NCBI GenBank assembly: GCA_030144725.1
Contig: JASKMD010000014.1
Coordinates: 4,329,370 to 4,393,369 of the forward strand
Reading direction: 5' to 3'
Origin: Haematococcus lacustris
Lineage: Eukaryota; Chlorophyta; Chlorophyceae; Chlamydomonadales; Haematococcaceae
Length of the DNA: 64,000 bases
Shown here one piece after another: positions 10,465 to 20,243 of the stretch (positions are counted from its first letter, which is position 1; every line of letters begins with the position of its first letter). A program made the translations under genes and the position numbers. Under the pieces are notes generated by a model, which saw nothing but the letters and a program-made list of their open reading frames with translations, had not been told where the DNA came from and did not search any database.

Positions 10465-10846
10465 TGTTATAGTACAGCTGTATCTTCAGGATGGCGGCGG
10501 ACGATAGTAACAATTTGCAGCCGGACAAGGCGATCCTGCTATGTGGCTGTTGCTACTTGTTGTTGCTATCTGCTGCTGCTACTGCTGTAGCTGCTGCTTA
10601 CGTACTCTTTAGCGCGCGACGTTTCGAATCTCGGATTAGCGTTGTTGCGTTTAGTGGCTTGTCCTTGTTCTGTGAGGTTCCAAGTACTTGCAATAAGCAG
10701 TGCAAGGCATTAAATCAACCAAGAACAAACTACCAACTGTCATGACAAACTAAACATGACAAAAGTCGATCTCGCATGCAGGGCTGGGAAGACCTGCAGG
10801 CGCATTCAAATCACATGCATACTAGGTTTAAAGCAGAACTGTAACA
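10465..10846 (-). repeat. 3' LTR of the retrotransposon
   Basis: 382 bp, TG...CA ends with TGTTA/TAACA inverted terminal pentamers. It is identical to the other LTR except for three transitions (near 10580, 10640 and 10690). An 84-codon open stretch in it is also open in the other LTR, but all three differences would change amino acids, so coding is unlikely. Confidence 0.95.
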
Positions 10847-10859
10847 CTCTCCCCCACTT
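10847..10859 (-). promoter_or_regulatory. polypurine tract
   Basis: On the element strand AAGTGGGGGAGAG lies directly against the 3' LTR. This is the expected position and composition for the plus-strand primer of reverse transcription. Confidence 0.8.
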
Positions 10860-10898
10860 CGAAAAGCTACGTCCCGGAGCTGAAACAGACAATACATC

Positions 10899-13800
10899 TT
10901 ACGCCTTAACTACAGTCTTCCAATTCTTGGGTTGCTTGGTACGCCGTGCGTAGTCCTCGAGCAGTTTCTTGAGCACTCCTTTAGACAGGTCGTGTTGCAG
11001 CTGGGCCAGAGGTAGCCAGCAGCTCTCATGATCGGGGTGACCCAACCACTTGACCAGCAGCTGGAGTTGACCACGAAGAAAGCGGTGTTTGCGGAACTCT
11101 TGCACATGGAAGTGTGCTTCGCCGTCGATGATCTCAGGCTCAGGCGGGGGTGCTGGGTTGCGTGTGGGGAACATGGCAGAACCGTCATTGTGCACTTTGA
11201 CATGAGAGACGTGGACGACTGGGTGTATGCTCTTCCAGACAGGAGGAAACTCCAGCCGCAATGCTACTGGTGTGACTACCTCAAGGACTCGGAAGGGGCC
11301 GTGTTGTCTGGGAGAGAACTTGCGTGTGGCGTGATTCGCAGCGGACTGTGCAATCTGTGCATGTGTGAAGAAGCTGTCAGCCAGGTAAACCTGATCTCCA
11401 ACCTTGAAAACGTGGTCCTGACGTTTAGCATTGGCATACTTAGTGGCCCGTTCTTGTGCATTGTGCAGATGATGTTTGGCTACCGAGATATCAGCCGCCA
11501 TGCGCTGTAGGAAGGCTGGAGCCGACTCTTTCTCAGCTGGCGCATGGTCAGGCGTGGGTGCAGATAGAGATAGCGGCGTATGAGGTTCTTGTCCCGAGTT
11601 AAGGTGAAATGGCGTGAAGCCTGTGGCTGCGTGAGTGGATGAGTTGTAGGCGAATTCAGCAGCAGTGAGGTGTGTGTCCCAATCGTCGTGATAGGGTGAG
11701 ACGAAGTTGCGGAGCATGTCCTCCAGCGTGCGATTTGCCCGTTCAGTTTGGCCGTCGGTTTGAGGGTGGTTGGCCGTGGACATGTTAAGATGAGTGCCTG
11801 TGAGGCGGAAGAGTTCAGTCCAGAAAGTAGATGTGAAGCGTGGGTCGCGGTCTGACACGATGACTTTTGGAAGGCCATGCAGCCGGAAAACGTGGTCAAA
11901 GAAGGTGCGAGCCAAGATGGAGGCTGAGACGGTGGTGGTAGTGGGGACTGCGTGAATCATTTTGGTGAGCCTGTCGACAAAAACAACGATGGCGTCGTGT
12001 CCAGCTGCAGTGGAAGGTAGTTGGGTGATGAGGTCCATGCTCACTTGTTCCCAGCGATGCTGGGGAACCGGGAGAGGGTGCAAGAGGCCAATGGGTTTAG
12101 CTGTGTTGGATTTGTTACGTTGGCAGCAGGGGCAGGTGCGGACGTAGTCGTGGACTGATGCTGCCATGCGGGGCCAGAAATAGTGGCGGGAGAGTTGTTG
12201 ATACGTCTTGTCCCTACCAAGATGGCCAGAGATAGGTATGTCGTGTGCTTCACACAGTAGGGCGGTGCGCATGGGTCCAACCGGGATGTACAGCCGGCGG
12301 GTCCCTCGTCCTATGTGGTAAATGAGGTCTCCTTCAATGCGAAAGAGGCGTGCTTTGCCGGTCACTGCAGCCGCTTTGTGGCGTTGGTACTCTTCGTCAG
12401 AATTAGCTGTGTCGAGTATGGTTTGCTTTAACTGTGTGTTTGAGGCGGGAAGTGGTGTGTTCGTGTTTTTAAGCGTGTTTGTTGTGTTGTATTTGTTTGG
12501 GATCTCAATGCCCAGGACGTTTGACGCGCCCTCTGTTGTGTTTGTGTGTTCGTTGGTGTTTGCTGTGTTGTGTTTGTTCGGGATCTCAATGCCCAGGACG
12601 TTTGACGCGCCCTCTGTTGTGTTTACGCCCAAGACCGAGATGTAGAGTTGGTAGTCAGAACGTCTTGACAGCGCGTCTGCCACCACGTTGTGCTTGCCAG
12701 GTATGTGATCGATGTGGCAGTTGTACTCTTGTAGTACTTCCATCCATCGTGCCTGCCGTTTACTGTCGAGTCGTGGTTGTGTTTGCAGGTGTTTGTTTGC
12801 CCAGTTGTCAGTGAGGAGAGTGAAGTGTGCACCAAGCAGATAGTGGCGCCAGACCTTGAGCGCCTCTACCAAGGATAGCAGCTCTTGTTCATGTGTTGGG
12901 TAGTTGCGTTCTGCTGGCAGCAGCTTCCTGGAATGGTAAGCTACCACATGCTCAGCAGGGCCAGTGCCTTGAGATAGCACTGCGCCAATGCCTATGCCGG
13001 AGGCATCGCAGCGGAGAGTGTATGGTTGTGTTGGATCAGGTGCAATGAGGATCGGTGCAGATGTGAGTGCATGTTTTAAAGCATCAAAAGCTGATTGCTG
13101 GGCAGATGTCCATGTCACCTTGCCTTGCTTGTCATGCCCATCCGCCTGTGTGAGTGCTGTGAGTGGTTCAGCGATGGTAGAGAAGTTGTTGACGAAGCGA
13201 CGGTAGTAGTTAGCGAGACCCAAAAAACTGCGCACCTCGTGCACAGTTGTGGGGACTGGCCATGAGTTGATTGCCACAACCTTGTTGGGGTCGCATGCAA
13301 TGCCAGTGGATGTGATGATGTGACCTAGAAACTGAGTCTGAGACCTGCCGAATTCACACTTTGAGAGTTTAGCATATAGCTTGTGTTGGCGTAGGAGTGA
13401 TAGAACCCTGTCAAGGTGCCTGGCATGCTCTTCGTGCGTGCGTGAGAAAATGAGGATGTCGTCCAGATAGACTATGACATGGTCGTCGAGCTCTTGTCTG
13501 AAAATGTCGTTCATGAGGCGTTGAAATGTGGCGGGTGCGTTGCAAAGTCCAAACGGCAGGACAGTAAACTCAAAGTGTCCATATCGTGTGCTGAACGCTG
13601 TTTTGGGGATGTCTTCTGGTGCAATGCGAATTTGATGGTACCCCTGCCTGAGGTCAATCTTGCTAAAAACCGTTGCTCCATGCAGTCTGTCCAGCATGTT
13701 CTCTACTCGTGGCAGGGGGTATTTGTTTTTGATGGTGATGCGGTTGAGTGGGCGGTAGTCGACACACATGCGAAACGTGCCGTCTTTTTTGCGAACAAAT

Positions 13801-15764
13801 AGCACACCTGCTGCGTATGGGGAGGTGCTGGGGCGAATGAAACCTTTTTCTTGCATCTCTGTGATCTGTGCCTTCAGTTCAGCTAGCTCACTGGTGCTCA
13901 TGTTGTAAGTGGGGCGAGTGGGAGGCCGTTTACCGGGCTCTACTTCGATGCGGTGGTCCACAGCACGCTGGGGCGGCAAGCCTGCTGGCAGGTCTGATGG
14001 GAAGACATCTGGGAACCGTTGTGTGATGGCTGTGCAATCCATGGTCTGATGGGTCTCTGTGGTAGTGTCTCCACCTGTTGGGGTGATGGACACCAAGAAC
14101 ATGGGCTGTCGAGTGTGGATGGCAACACGCAGCCCAGCTGTGCTGATGGTGTACTTGTCTATGTCAGGGTGTTTGGCGGGGGGGGGTGCTCTCAGGGTGT
14201 GCTTGCGCCCTGCGTGGTTGAATCTCATGGTGTTTTGCTTCCAGTCAATGTGGGGGTTGAGCTCGGCAAGCCAAGGCTTGCCAAGGATGATGTCAAAGCC
14301 ATGCAATGTGGTGCAATGCAAAGTCTGTACCCCTTTGTAAGAGGCCATTCTGAAACGTGCATTAGGAATCATGGCTGTGCTCTGCTGTTGGTGACCATCA
14401 GCTAGCCTGATCATGTCTGGGTCGTGTTTGCTGGCTGCCTGGATGTCGAACCTGTTGCAGAAATCCTCATCGATGAACGAAGCTGACGCTCCTCCATCAA
14501 TGAGAATGCGCACGGGGTGTTTGTGAAATGTGCCAGCGAAAATGAGTAAGTCTGCTCGCTGGTCTGCGGATTTGCTGAGCTTGGTTATGCTGAAGCGTGG
14601 TAGTGCAGGTGCAGTAGGTGCTGGAAGTATGTCTGTCTCCGTGTCGCTGGGTAGGAAAGAGTCCTCCGCAATGGGTTCGGTTGGTTTTGTGCTGAGGATT
14701 GGGATGGGTGCGATGGATGCCTTGGGTGACACGGGGAGGTTTGGAGTTGTTTCAAGTGACCGTGGTACCGCGCTTACTTCTCGCCGGACGGCATCGGCTC
14801 CATGTAGTTTTTTTGCGAGTGGCTTCTTGTTAGGATGTGTGCAGTCACGGTACACATGACCTTTCTCGCGGCAGAACGTGCACTGGTTGTTCATGTTGTA
14901 ATGTGCTTTTTCCTCGGGGGTCAATGGTTTGTGCGATGCACGCGTGAAAGGGGCCGGAGTGGATGCAGAAGCTGGGTTGTGCCTTGGGCGAGATGATGTG
15001 AAGCCGTATTGCATTGCTCCTAGCTGCATGGGTACGGCGGTAGAAATGCCAGCATCCCGGTAAGCGGAATCATGAGCCACAGCAATCTCCACAGCCTGTG
15101 AGAAGCTGGTGGGATTCTGGATGTCGACAAGTGCACGTAGTGGTGGGTGAAGGCCCTGTCGGAACCTGTCCAGTTTCTCTCCTTCGTGCATGTCAGGGAT
15201 CTGCATGTAAAGTGAGCGTAGGTGAGTGGCGAATGACACTGCTGTCTGGTGAGGCTTTTGACGTGAGACGTGTAGCTGATCTCTGGCTTTGGATTCATCA
15301 GATTTGGTTTTGAATGCTGCTTTGAGGGCTGCTGCGAAATCTGCCCATGAAGTAAAGCTGGTCTCTGTCTTGATGGCCCGATACCACGCGCTAGCCATGC
15401 CTGATAGCCTTACACTTGTTGAGACAATCTTTTGTTGTTCGCTTGCACCAGGGTAAAGTGAAAAAACCTCATCAACTTGAAAGAGGAATGCATTGACGTC
15501 TCCCTTGCCCTCATACACCGCCACGTCATTAAGCTTGATCAAGCCTACAAACTGATGCTGATCTGACGGCGGTGTGCACTGCACCTCTACCCTAGGGGCA
15601 GGGGCAGGTGGTGGTGCGGTGTGAGGTGGTTGGGCAGCGGCAGATTGTGCTTGGATGAAAAGTGTAAGATTCTCCGTGAGGGCACGGAGGTGGGTTTCTA
15701 TGTTGTGGGACAGGGTGTTCACGGCATTCAGAACGGTGTGTGTGTCTGGCATATCACCCTCCAT
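10899..15764 (-). CDS. Gag-Pol polyprotein of Ty3/Gypsy chromovirus-like element
   Basis: A single 1621-residue frame. Gag (about residues 70-250) has the retrotransposon capsid pattern and a CX2CX4HX4C zinc knuckle ([14 protein letters not shown], about 292-305). The protease carries [13 protein letters not shown] (about 420), with DGG in place of the usual DSG/DTG. Reverse transcriptase has YLDDILIFS (about 765), and RNase H has [15 protein letters not shown] (about 920). Integrase shows an HHCC zinc region (AHD..GHLG..CPCC, about 1175-1215), then DRDPRF and [13 protein letters not shown], supplying the D,D,E residues. A chromodomain ends the protein ([17 protein letters not shown], about 1560-1600). 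The start ATG at 15764 overlaps the stop of the upstream ORF. Full length suggests function. Confidence 0.95.
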   Translation of the reverse strand: MEGDMPDTHTVLNAVNTLSHNIETHLRALTENLTLFIQAQSAAAQPPHTAPPPAPAPRVEVQCTPPSDQHQFVGLIKLNDVAVYEGKGDVNAFLFQVDEVFSLYPGASEQQKIVSTSVRLSGMASAWYRAIKTETSFTSWADFAAALKAAFKTKSDESKARDQLHVSRQKPHQTAVSFATHLRSLYMQIPDMHEGEKLDRFRQGLHPPLRALVDIQNPTSFSQAVEIAVAHDSAYRDAGISTAVPMQLGAMQYGFTSSRPRHNPASASTPAPFTRASHKPLTPEEKAHYNMNNQCTFCREKGHVYRDCTHPNKKPLAKKLHGADAVRREVSAVPRSLETTPNLPVSPKASIAPIPILSTKPTEPIAEDSFLPSDTETDILPAPTAPALPRFSITKLSKSADQRADLLIFAGTFHKHPVRILIDGGASASFIDEDFCNRFDIQAASKHDPDMIRLADGHQQQSTAMIPNARFRMASYKGVQTLHCTTLHGFDIILGKPWLAELNPHIDWKQNTMRFNHAGRKHTLRAPPPAKHPDIDKYTISTAGLRVAIHTRQPMFLVSITPTGGDTTTETHQTMDCTAITQRFPDVFPSDLPAGLPPQRAVDHRIEVEPGKRPPTRPTYNMSTSELAELKAQITEMQEKGFIRPSTSPYAAGVLFVRKKDGTFRMCVDYRPLNRITIKNKYPLPRVENMLDRLHGATVFSKIDLRQGYHQIRIAPEDIPKTAFSTRYGHFEFTVLPFGLCNAPATFQRLMNDIFRQELDDHVIVYLDDILIFSRTHEEHARHLDRVLSLLRQHKLYAKLSKCEFGRSQTQFLGHIITSTGIACDPNKVVAINSWPVPTTVHEVRSFLGLANYYRRFVNNFSTIAEPLTALTQADGHDKQGKVTWTSAQQSAFDALKHALTSAPILIAPDPTQPYTLRCDASGIGIGAVLSQGTGPAEHVVAYHSRKLLPAERNYPTHEQELLSLVEALKVWRHYLLGAHFTLLTDNWANKHLQTQPRLDSKRQARWMEVLQEYNCHIDHIPGKHNVVADALSRRSDYQLYISVLGVNTTEGASNVLGIEIPNKHNTANTNEHTNTTEGASNVLGIEIPNKYNTTNTLKNTNTPLPASNTQLKQTILDTANSDEEYQRHKAAAVTGKARLFRIEGDLIYHIGRGTRRLYIPVGPMRTALLCEAHDIPISGHLGRDKTYQQLSRHYFWPRMAASVHDYVRTCPCCQRNKSNTAKPIGLLHPLPVPQHRWEQVSMDLITQLPSTAAGHDAIVVFVDRLTKMIHAVPTTTTVSASILARTFFDHVFRLHGLPKVIVSDRDPRFTSTFWTELFRLTGTHLNMSTANHPQTDGQTERANRTLEDMLRNFVSPYHDDWDTHLTAAEFAYNSSTHAATGFTPFHLNSGQEPHTPLSLSAPTPDHAPAEKESAPAFLQRMAADISVAKHHLHNAQERATKYANAKRQDHVFKVGDQVYLADSFFTHAQIAQSAANHATRKFSPRQHGPFRVLEVVTPVALRLEFPPVWKSIHPVVHVSHVKVHNDGSAMFPTRNPAPPPEPEIIDGEAHFHVQEFRKHRFLRGQLQLLVKWLGHPDHESCWLPLAQLQHDLSKGVLKKLLEDYARRTKQPKNWKTVVKA

Positions 15765-16177
15765 TATGTGTGCCTGGCTGCCTTGGCTGCCTGGCGGCGC
15801 TGAGTTGCTATGTGATTGCTATTCACAGCCGGGGCTGGTGGTGGGGTGGTGATAGGGGGAGGCAGTGGGTAAGTTGTGGGTGCTTTCCCTAATGCAATGG
15901 TAGTGATAATGTGCTGCTGTGCTGCTAATTGCTGTCGAAGCTCGCGGTTGACAGCGTGTTGGTAATCTGCGGCTGCTCGAAACTGGGCGCACTTCGGGCA
16001 CGGATTCGAAGTCTGGCTCGGGCGGTGGTGGGGTAGCGGTGGTTCCGCTGGGGCCGTTGGCGGTACTGTCGGCGGTACAACTCGAACTTGTGAGAAGTCT
16101 GGAACGGGGATTGGAGTCCTCCTCTTGGGGGCAGCGTTCACTGCAAAAAGCAGGTCACCAAGAATTGGGTAAGTCAC
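15764..16177 (-). CDS. small ORF preceding gag (ORF0) with TAATG overlap
   Basis: A 137-codon frame between the 5' LTR and gag-pol. The product is basic and Pro/Gln-rich with a central helical stretch ([20 protein letters not shown]) and a CPKC pair. It is not recognised. Its stop codon shares a nucleotide with the gag-pol ATG (TAATG), the arrangement used for termination-reinitiation coupling. It is either a real accessory protein or a translational leader. It lies in the element's internal region, not in host DNA. Confidence 0.5.
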   Translation of the reverse strand: MTYPILGDLLFAVNAAPKRRTPIPVPDFSQVRVVPPTVPPTAPAEPPLPHHRPSQTSNPCPKCAQFRAAADYQHAVNRELRQQLAAQQHIITTIALGKAPTTYPLPPPITTPPPAPAVNSNHIATQRRQAAKAARHT

Positions 16178-16460
16178 TGCTTGCGCAGGTCAGCACTGCT
16201 AACGCAGGTAATCACCGCTTGCGCGGGTAGCACTGCTGTCGCAGGTGGTCACTGCTACGCACGCAGGTTCAAACACTGCACTTCAGCAAAAGTAATGCAG
16301 GTGGCGCTGCGCTTAGAGCAAGTGGGTATACTCACTGTGCGCTGCGATTGGTGGGTTCACGGTTGGCGGCGCCGGAGGGACGTCGTTGGGTAGCACGTCG
16401 TCCAGTAGTGAAAGGATGTTGAAATCCTCCTGCTTGTCAGTCACTGCACAGGCCGATGAT

Positions 16461-16478
16461 CAGAATACAGGGAAACCA
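16461..16478 (-). promoter_or_regulatory. candidate primer-binding site
   Basis: Reading along the element, two bases (TC) after the 5' LTR comes TGGTTTCCCTGTATTCTG. This starts with the TGG that pairs with a tRNA CCA end. The matching tRNA was not identified. Confidence 0.5.
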
Positions 16479-16480
16479 GA

Positions 16481-16862
16481 TGTTATAGTACAGCTGTATC
16501 TTCAGGATGGCGGCGGACGATAGTAACAATTTGCAGCCGGACAAGGCGATCCTGCTATGTGGCTGTTGCTACTTGTTGTTGCTATTTGCTGCTGCTACTG
16601 CTGTAGCTGCTGCTTACGTACTCTTTAGCGCGCGACGTTTCGAATCTCGGATTAGCATTGTTGCGTTTAGTGGCTTGTCCTTGTTCTGTGAGGTTCCAAG
16701 TACTTACAATAAGCAGTGCAAGGCATTAAATCAACCAAGAACAAACTACCAACTGTCATGACAAACTAAACATGACAAAAGTCGATCTCGCATGCAGGGC
16801 TGGGAAGACCTGCAGGCGCATTCAAATCACATGCATACTAGGTTTAAAGCAGAACTGTAACA
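16481..16862 (-). repeat. 5' LTR of the retrotransposon
   Basis: 382 bp, same length and ends as the partner at 10465-10846. For the minus-strand element this is the promoter LTR. It is followed on the plus strand by the CTTTC target duplication at 16863-16867. Confidence 0.95.
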
Positions 16863-16867
16863 CTTTC

Positions 16868-19440
16868 TTTCTAAGCAAAACAGGCGCAAAACCACACCTT
16901 GAAAGCACGGAGGCCAAAGTCAAGAGCAGAAAGAGCGTGCTATAATGCAATCCCTTAACATTACGGGGAAAGTAAAGATTCTTATTTTCCCGAAAAAACC
17001 AGCTGCGAAACCTCTTCGACCTCGCGCTCCGGAGAGGTTGCACTGCTCGCCAAAACAGTGAGAAGGTTGTGTGCGTCGCTGTAACATACTGTGTCATGGT
17101 CGTTCTTCCTCCTTGGATTCAAGCCAGCCCCACACCAACCCCGGGCGGAGTACATGAGCGCGTATGGGTGTCTGTTGCAGCTGATTGCTTGCCCCGTGCT
17201 GCTGTGCAAAACAGTGTGGGGGGTATCAGTGACGGATCTCTGCCGCTCACTCGTGACCACATTTGTTGTCAATTGACAGGGCATTCGTGTCTGGTTTTCA
17301 TCTCCCTCGAGCCCCGACAGCATGCCGCTCAACAGTGGCATGCAGTGCTGTGCGGACATCTGTCACAAGCCTCATAGTGCACATGATCAGCAAAGGGGTG
17401 GGAAACGTCAGCAGCACAATCAAGCAGACTGAAACGGCACCAACACGATCAAGCAGACCTTGTGCAAACAGTACGTATAGTCGGAGGCCAAGCTGTTACG
17501 TACTGTTTGCACAAGGTCTGCTTGATCTTGTTGGTACCGTTTCAGTCTGTTTGATTGTGCTACTAACGCCTCCCACCCCTCTGCTGATCATGTGCACTTT
17601 GAGGCTAGTGGCGGATGTCCGGCGGGAGATGAAAACATGACACGAATGCCCTGTCAATTGACAACAAATGTGGTCGGGCGTGAGCGGCAGAGATCCGTCA
17701 CTGATACCCCCCACAATGTTTTGCACAACAGCACGGGGCAAACAATCAGCTGCAACAGACACCCATACACGCTCATGTACTCCGCCCAGGGCTGGTGTGG
17801 GGCTGGATTGTATCCAAGGAGGAATAAGGACTATAACACAAGAGCAACAAAGATGACACAAAGCCCTATGTCATCCGCACGACGCTTCTCAGAGACTTGC
17901 CAAATACCTGCACATCATACACGCTTGTCCTTGGAGGCTGCAGCCATCTTGTACGCAGGCATTGGTGGAAAGAGGTAAAATAGAGCTCTTGCAACATGCC
18001 CAAAACACGCAGGGATACCATCAAGTATGGACACAGGTAACCTTTACATTGAACAGTACAGCACAGCGGCTAAAGCTGCACCGCATGCTTTGTAGCCAAG
18101 CAGAGTTAGGTCAAGCCATGCCATACTCTGTCAATGGTCATGTGTATACCGTGATGTTCAGAAAAGTCCGGGATCACAAATTTCGTGATGGTCAAAAATT
18201 GTTGCTTCAGATGGGAAGTTTGATTCAAATACCCGGGAGTACGAAAACGAAAGATGGTGAATGACTCAAATTGATTTTGTGACAGCTCACGAACGAAGGA
18301 TAAGTTGACACTAGATTCAAGAAAAGAACGGGGATTGTCGGCAGTAAATTATCAGAGTGCAGACTTGAGCTGATATGTAGCGCCTGTCTTTAGCAACACG
18401 CTTAAGTTGTGGTCTTGAATTCTGTTTGTACTCGGTACAAACATACTGCATATCACACCACGTAACACACTAGATAACAAGTGAAACGTGTTGGCTTTTC
18501 GTGATGGCTTCAACGAAAGTGGGAGAAAAGACAATTAGTGACAAGCTTGTCACGAAGATAAATCCATGTTTTTTAAACATCATGGTAGTCATCCACTTAC
18601 TCGGTGCAGAGGATTGAAAAGGGTTGTTCGTTGATGCCCCAATAGCACCTGCAACATAGGACGTAAGAAAGCTTGCTTCAATAGTGTCATCAGTTCAGAC
18701 GCAGGACAAAACAGGCATGACAACACTTGAATAAAAACATCATTTGTTAGTCATCAGGTGATGCTTGCCAGCTCATAGCGGTCAAACAAACTGTCCAACA
18801 GTGCCGCATGGAATCCTCCTGGTTGCCACGTGGTAGCGCTACTGATGCATCACATGACACTAGACATGGTTGTGGCTGGATTTGAGGCTATTACTGTATA
18901 TCACTAGGTGATGCACTGCCCCATCACACATTCCCATACTCCCCACACACTTGCAGCCACCTGAGCTGGCGCCACAGCCACGGTTGCAAGCACATCAGAA
19001 CAAACACAACAATTTGAGTCAGCACGCACCAGTGCCGCAGTCCATACATGCGCAACTAAAGGGTTGATACCAGTTTGTTGAGCTGTTGACATCACACACA
19101 TTACACAACACCCACGCTTAGCGTTCTCATGCATCACACACACCCATGCGTTGGGCGGGCACGCGCTGTGATTGAAGTTGTTGCTGTGCATGTGTGTTGC
19201 CATGATCCAAGTGTTCATGCCAGTGTGTGGAACAAAGAATTCCAATGACTTTGTATGCGCTGCTGTTACGTTGCTATGTGTCACATATGTTGTGGTGTGC
19301 ACCCTAGGAATGCAGTGCATGTCATGCACGCACGCACGCACGCACGCACAAAACGCATCGTTCTAATAACCTTGTTGATCGAATAAACCTGTGCCGTGCT
19401 CATGCCATGGTTCTGGTATGAGCACCTTCAGAATGCACGC
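16868..19440. other. gene-free stretch containing a fold-back repeat
   Basis: Apart from the inverted repeat at 17.09-17.85 kb, no gene or family was recognised. A short (ACGC)n microsatellite lies near 19328-19350. The open stretches present have no conserved motifs. Confidence 0.5.
17093..17845. repeat. large imperfect fold-back (inverted) repeat
   Basis: Arms of about 350-385 bp (17093-17477 and 17497-17845) are reverse complements with scattered differences, separated by a 19-bp spacer. The innermost 16 bp (TGCAAACAGTACGTA side) pair perfectly. Mapped marks include GTCAATTGACA near 17270 and 17655, and the ATCCAAGGAGGAA / TTCCTCCTTGGAT pair at the outer ends. No ORF is shared with a known transposase. 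It resembles a fold-back or MITE-like element. Confidence 0.85.
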
Positions 19441-19680
19441 TCATGTGCTCCACATATTCATCAACGCATGTTGACGGCATCCGCAAGACACTCCCCCAGC
19501 GCACCCACCTCTCAACAGCAGGTTCTCTTCTTCCCGTAGATAGTTCTTCAACCAATCCAGCTCTACCAAGCGCTGTCTCTCAGGATCACCCTCGGGCAGC
19601 GCCTCGATTCTAGTGATGTTATCCTTGACGTCATCGATTTTCTCCTGCACCTTTTTAACTAGCTCATCCTGCGTCGCCAT
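19441..19680 (-). CDS. small predicted coiled-coil protein
   Basis: From ATG at 19680 the frame reads MATQDELVKKVQEKIDDVKD and continues as a charged helix rich in Glu/Lys/Leu (about 60 residues) before a Cys/Gly-rich end at TGA. The helix has good heptad spacing, but no family was recognised. The same frame is open upstream to 19935 without helix character, so the 19680 ATG is preferred. A GT donor after LLLRG could mean a further exon to the left. It is divergent from NOB1 with about 560 bp between starts, which would be a shared promoter region. Confidence 0.45.
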   Translation of the reverse strand: MATQDELVKKVQEKIDDVKDNITRIEALPEGDPERQRLVELDWLKNYLREEENLLLRGGCAGGVSCGCRQHALMNMWST

Positions 19681-20243
19681 TCCTGTACAATTGTGTGATT
19701 GGTCAAAGCTCGCTAGGCAAAGCTTGCTGGCAAAGCTCGCTTGATGTAGAGGTTGTGCTGCAACGCAGCTGCTGCTTGATCCTGTGCTCACCCTTGCTGC
19801 CAACTGGGATGCAAGAACTGCTTGACAATTTGTAGGTGCGACCGGGGTGTCAACCCACGAGTGTCTCCTGTGAAGGGCTGCTGCTATCAACCCTACAAGC
19901 ATCGCTCGCAGCTTCTCGGCTGCGCTAACCCTCACCTTCGTGGCGACTCCAGTCCAGGCAGGGCAGTCCAGCGGTTGTATCAGTTCAATTCAGTTTGCTT
20001 GTATCGACGTGCTGGTTTGCCTTGCAACTGCGCTCATTCGGGATGTGGGCAACTTTGCAACTGCTTCAACTGCTTCATGCCTTCTGCCTTCAACCGCCGA
20101 GAATCCGAGCAAATGAGGGAAGAAACTTGGGAACAGGCCCCCTATGTTACGACAATTCTAAGCATCAACCACCAACCGAGTTTGAACTGGTACCAGTGAC
20201 TGGGCGCTTGTTGTAAGCTGTGACCGATAGATTCAGCCTTGCG

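Larger units (their letters stand above)
10465..16862 (-). mobile_element. full-length Ty3/Gypsy chromodomain LTR retrotransposon
   Basis: This 6398-bp element has two 382-bp LTRs beginning TGTTA and ending TAACA, a CTTTC target duplication, a polypurine tract, a candidate primer-binding site and one long uninterrupted gag-pol frame on the minus strand. The LTRs differ at only three positions (about 0.8 percent), all transitions, so the insertion is recent. The chromodomain at the integrase C terminus places it with the chromoviruses, whose chromodomain guides integration. Gag-pol has no stop or frameshift, so this copy could be autonomous. Confidence 0.95.

Noticed and set aside
10491..10745. 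84-codon ORF in each LTR
   Set aside because: All three differences between the two LTR copies would be amino-acid changes, which argues against coding constraint; no motif is present.
17500..17700. CRISPR-like or palindromic array
   Set aside because: It is a single long inverted repeat, not a series of repeats and spacers, and the organism is eukaryotic.
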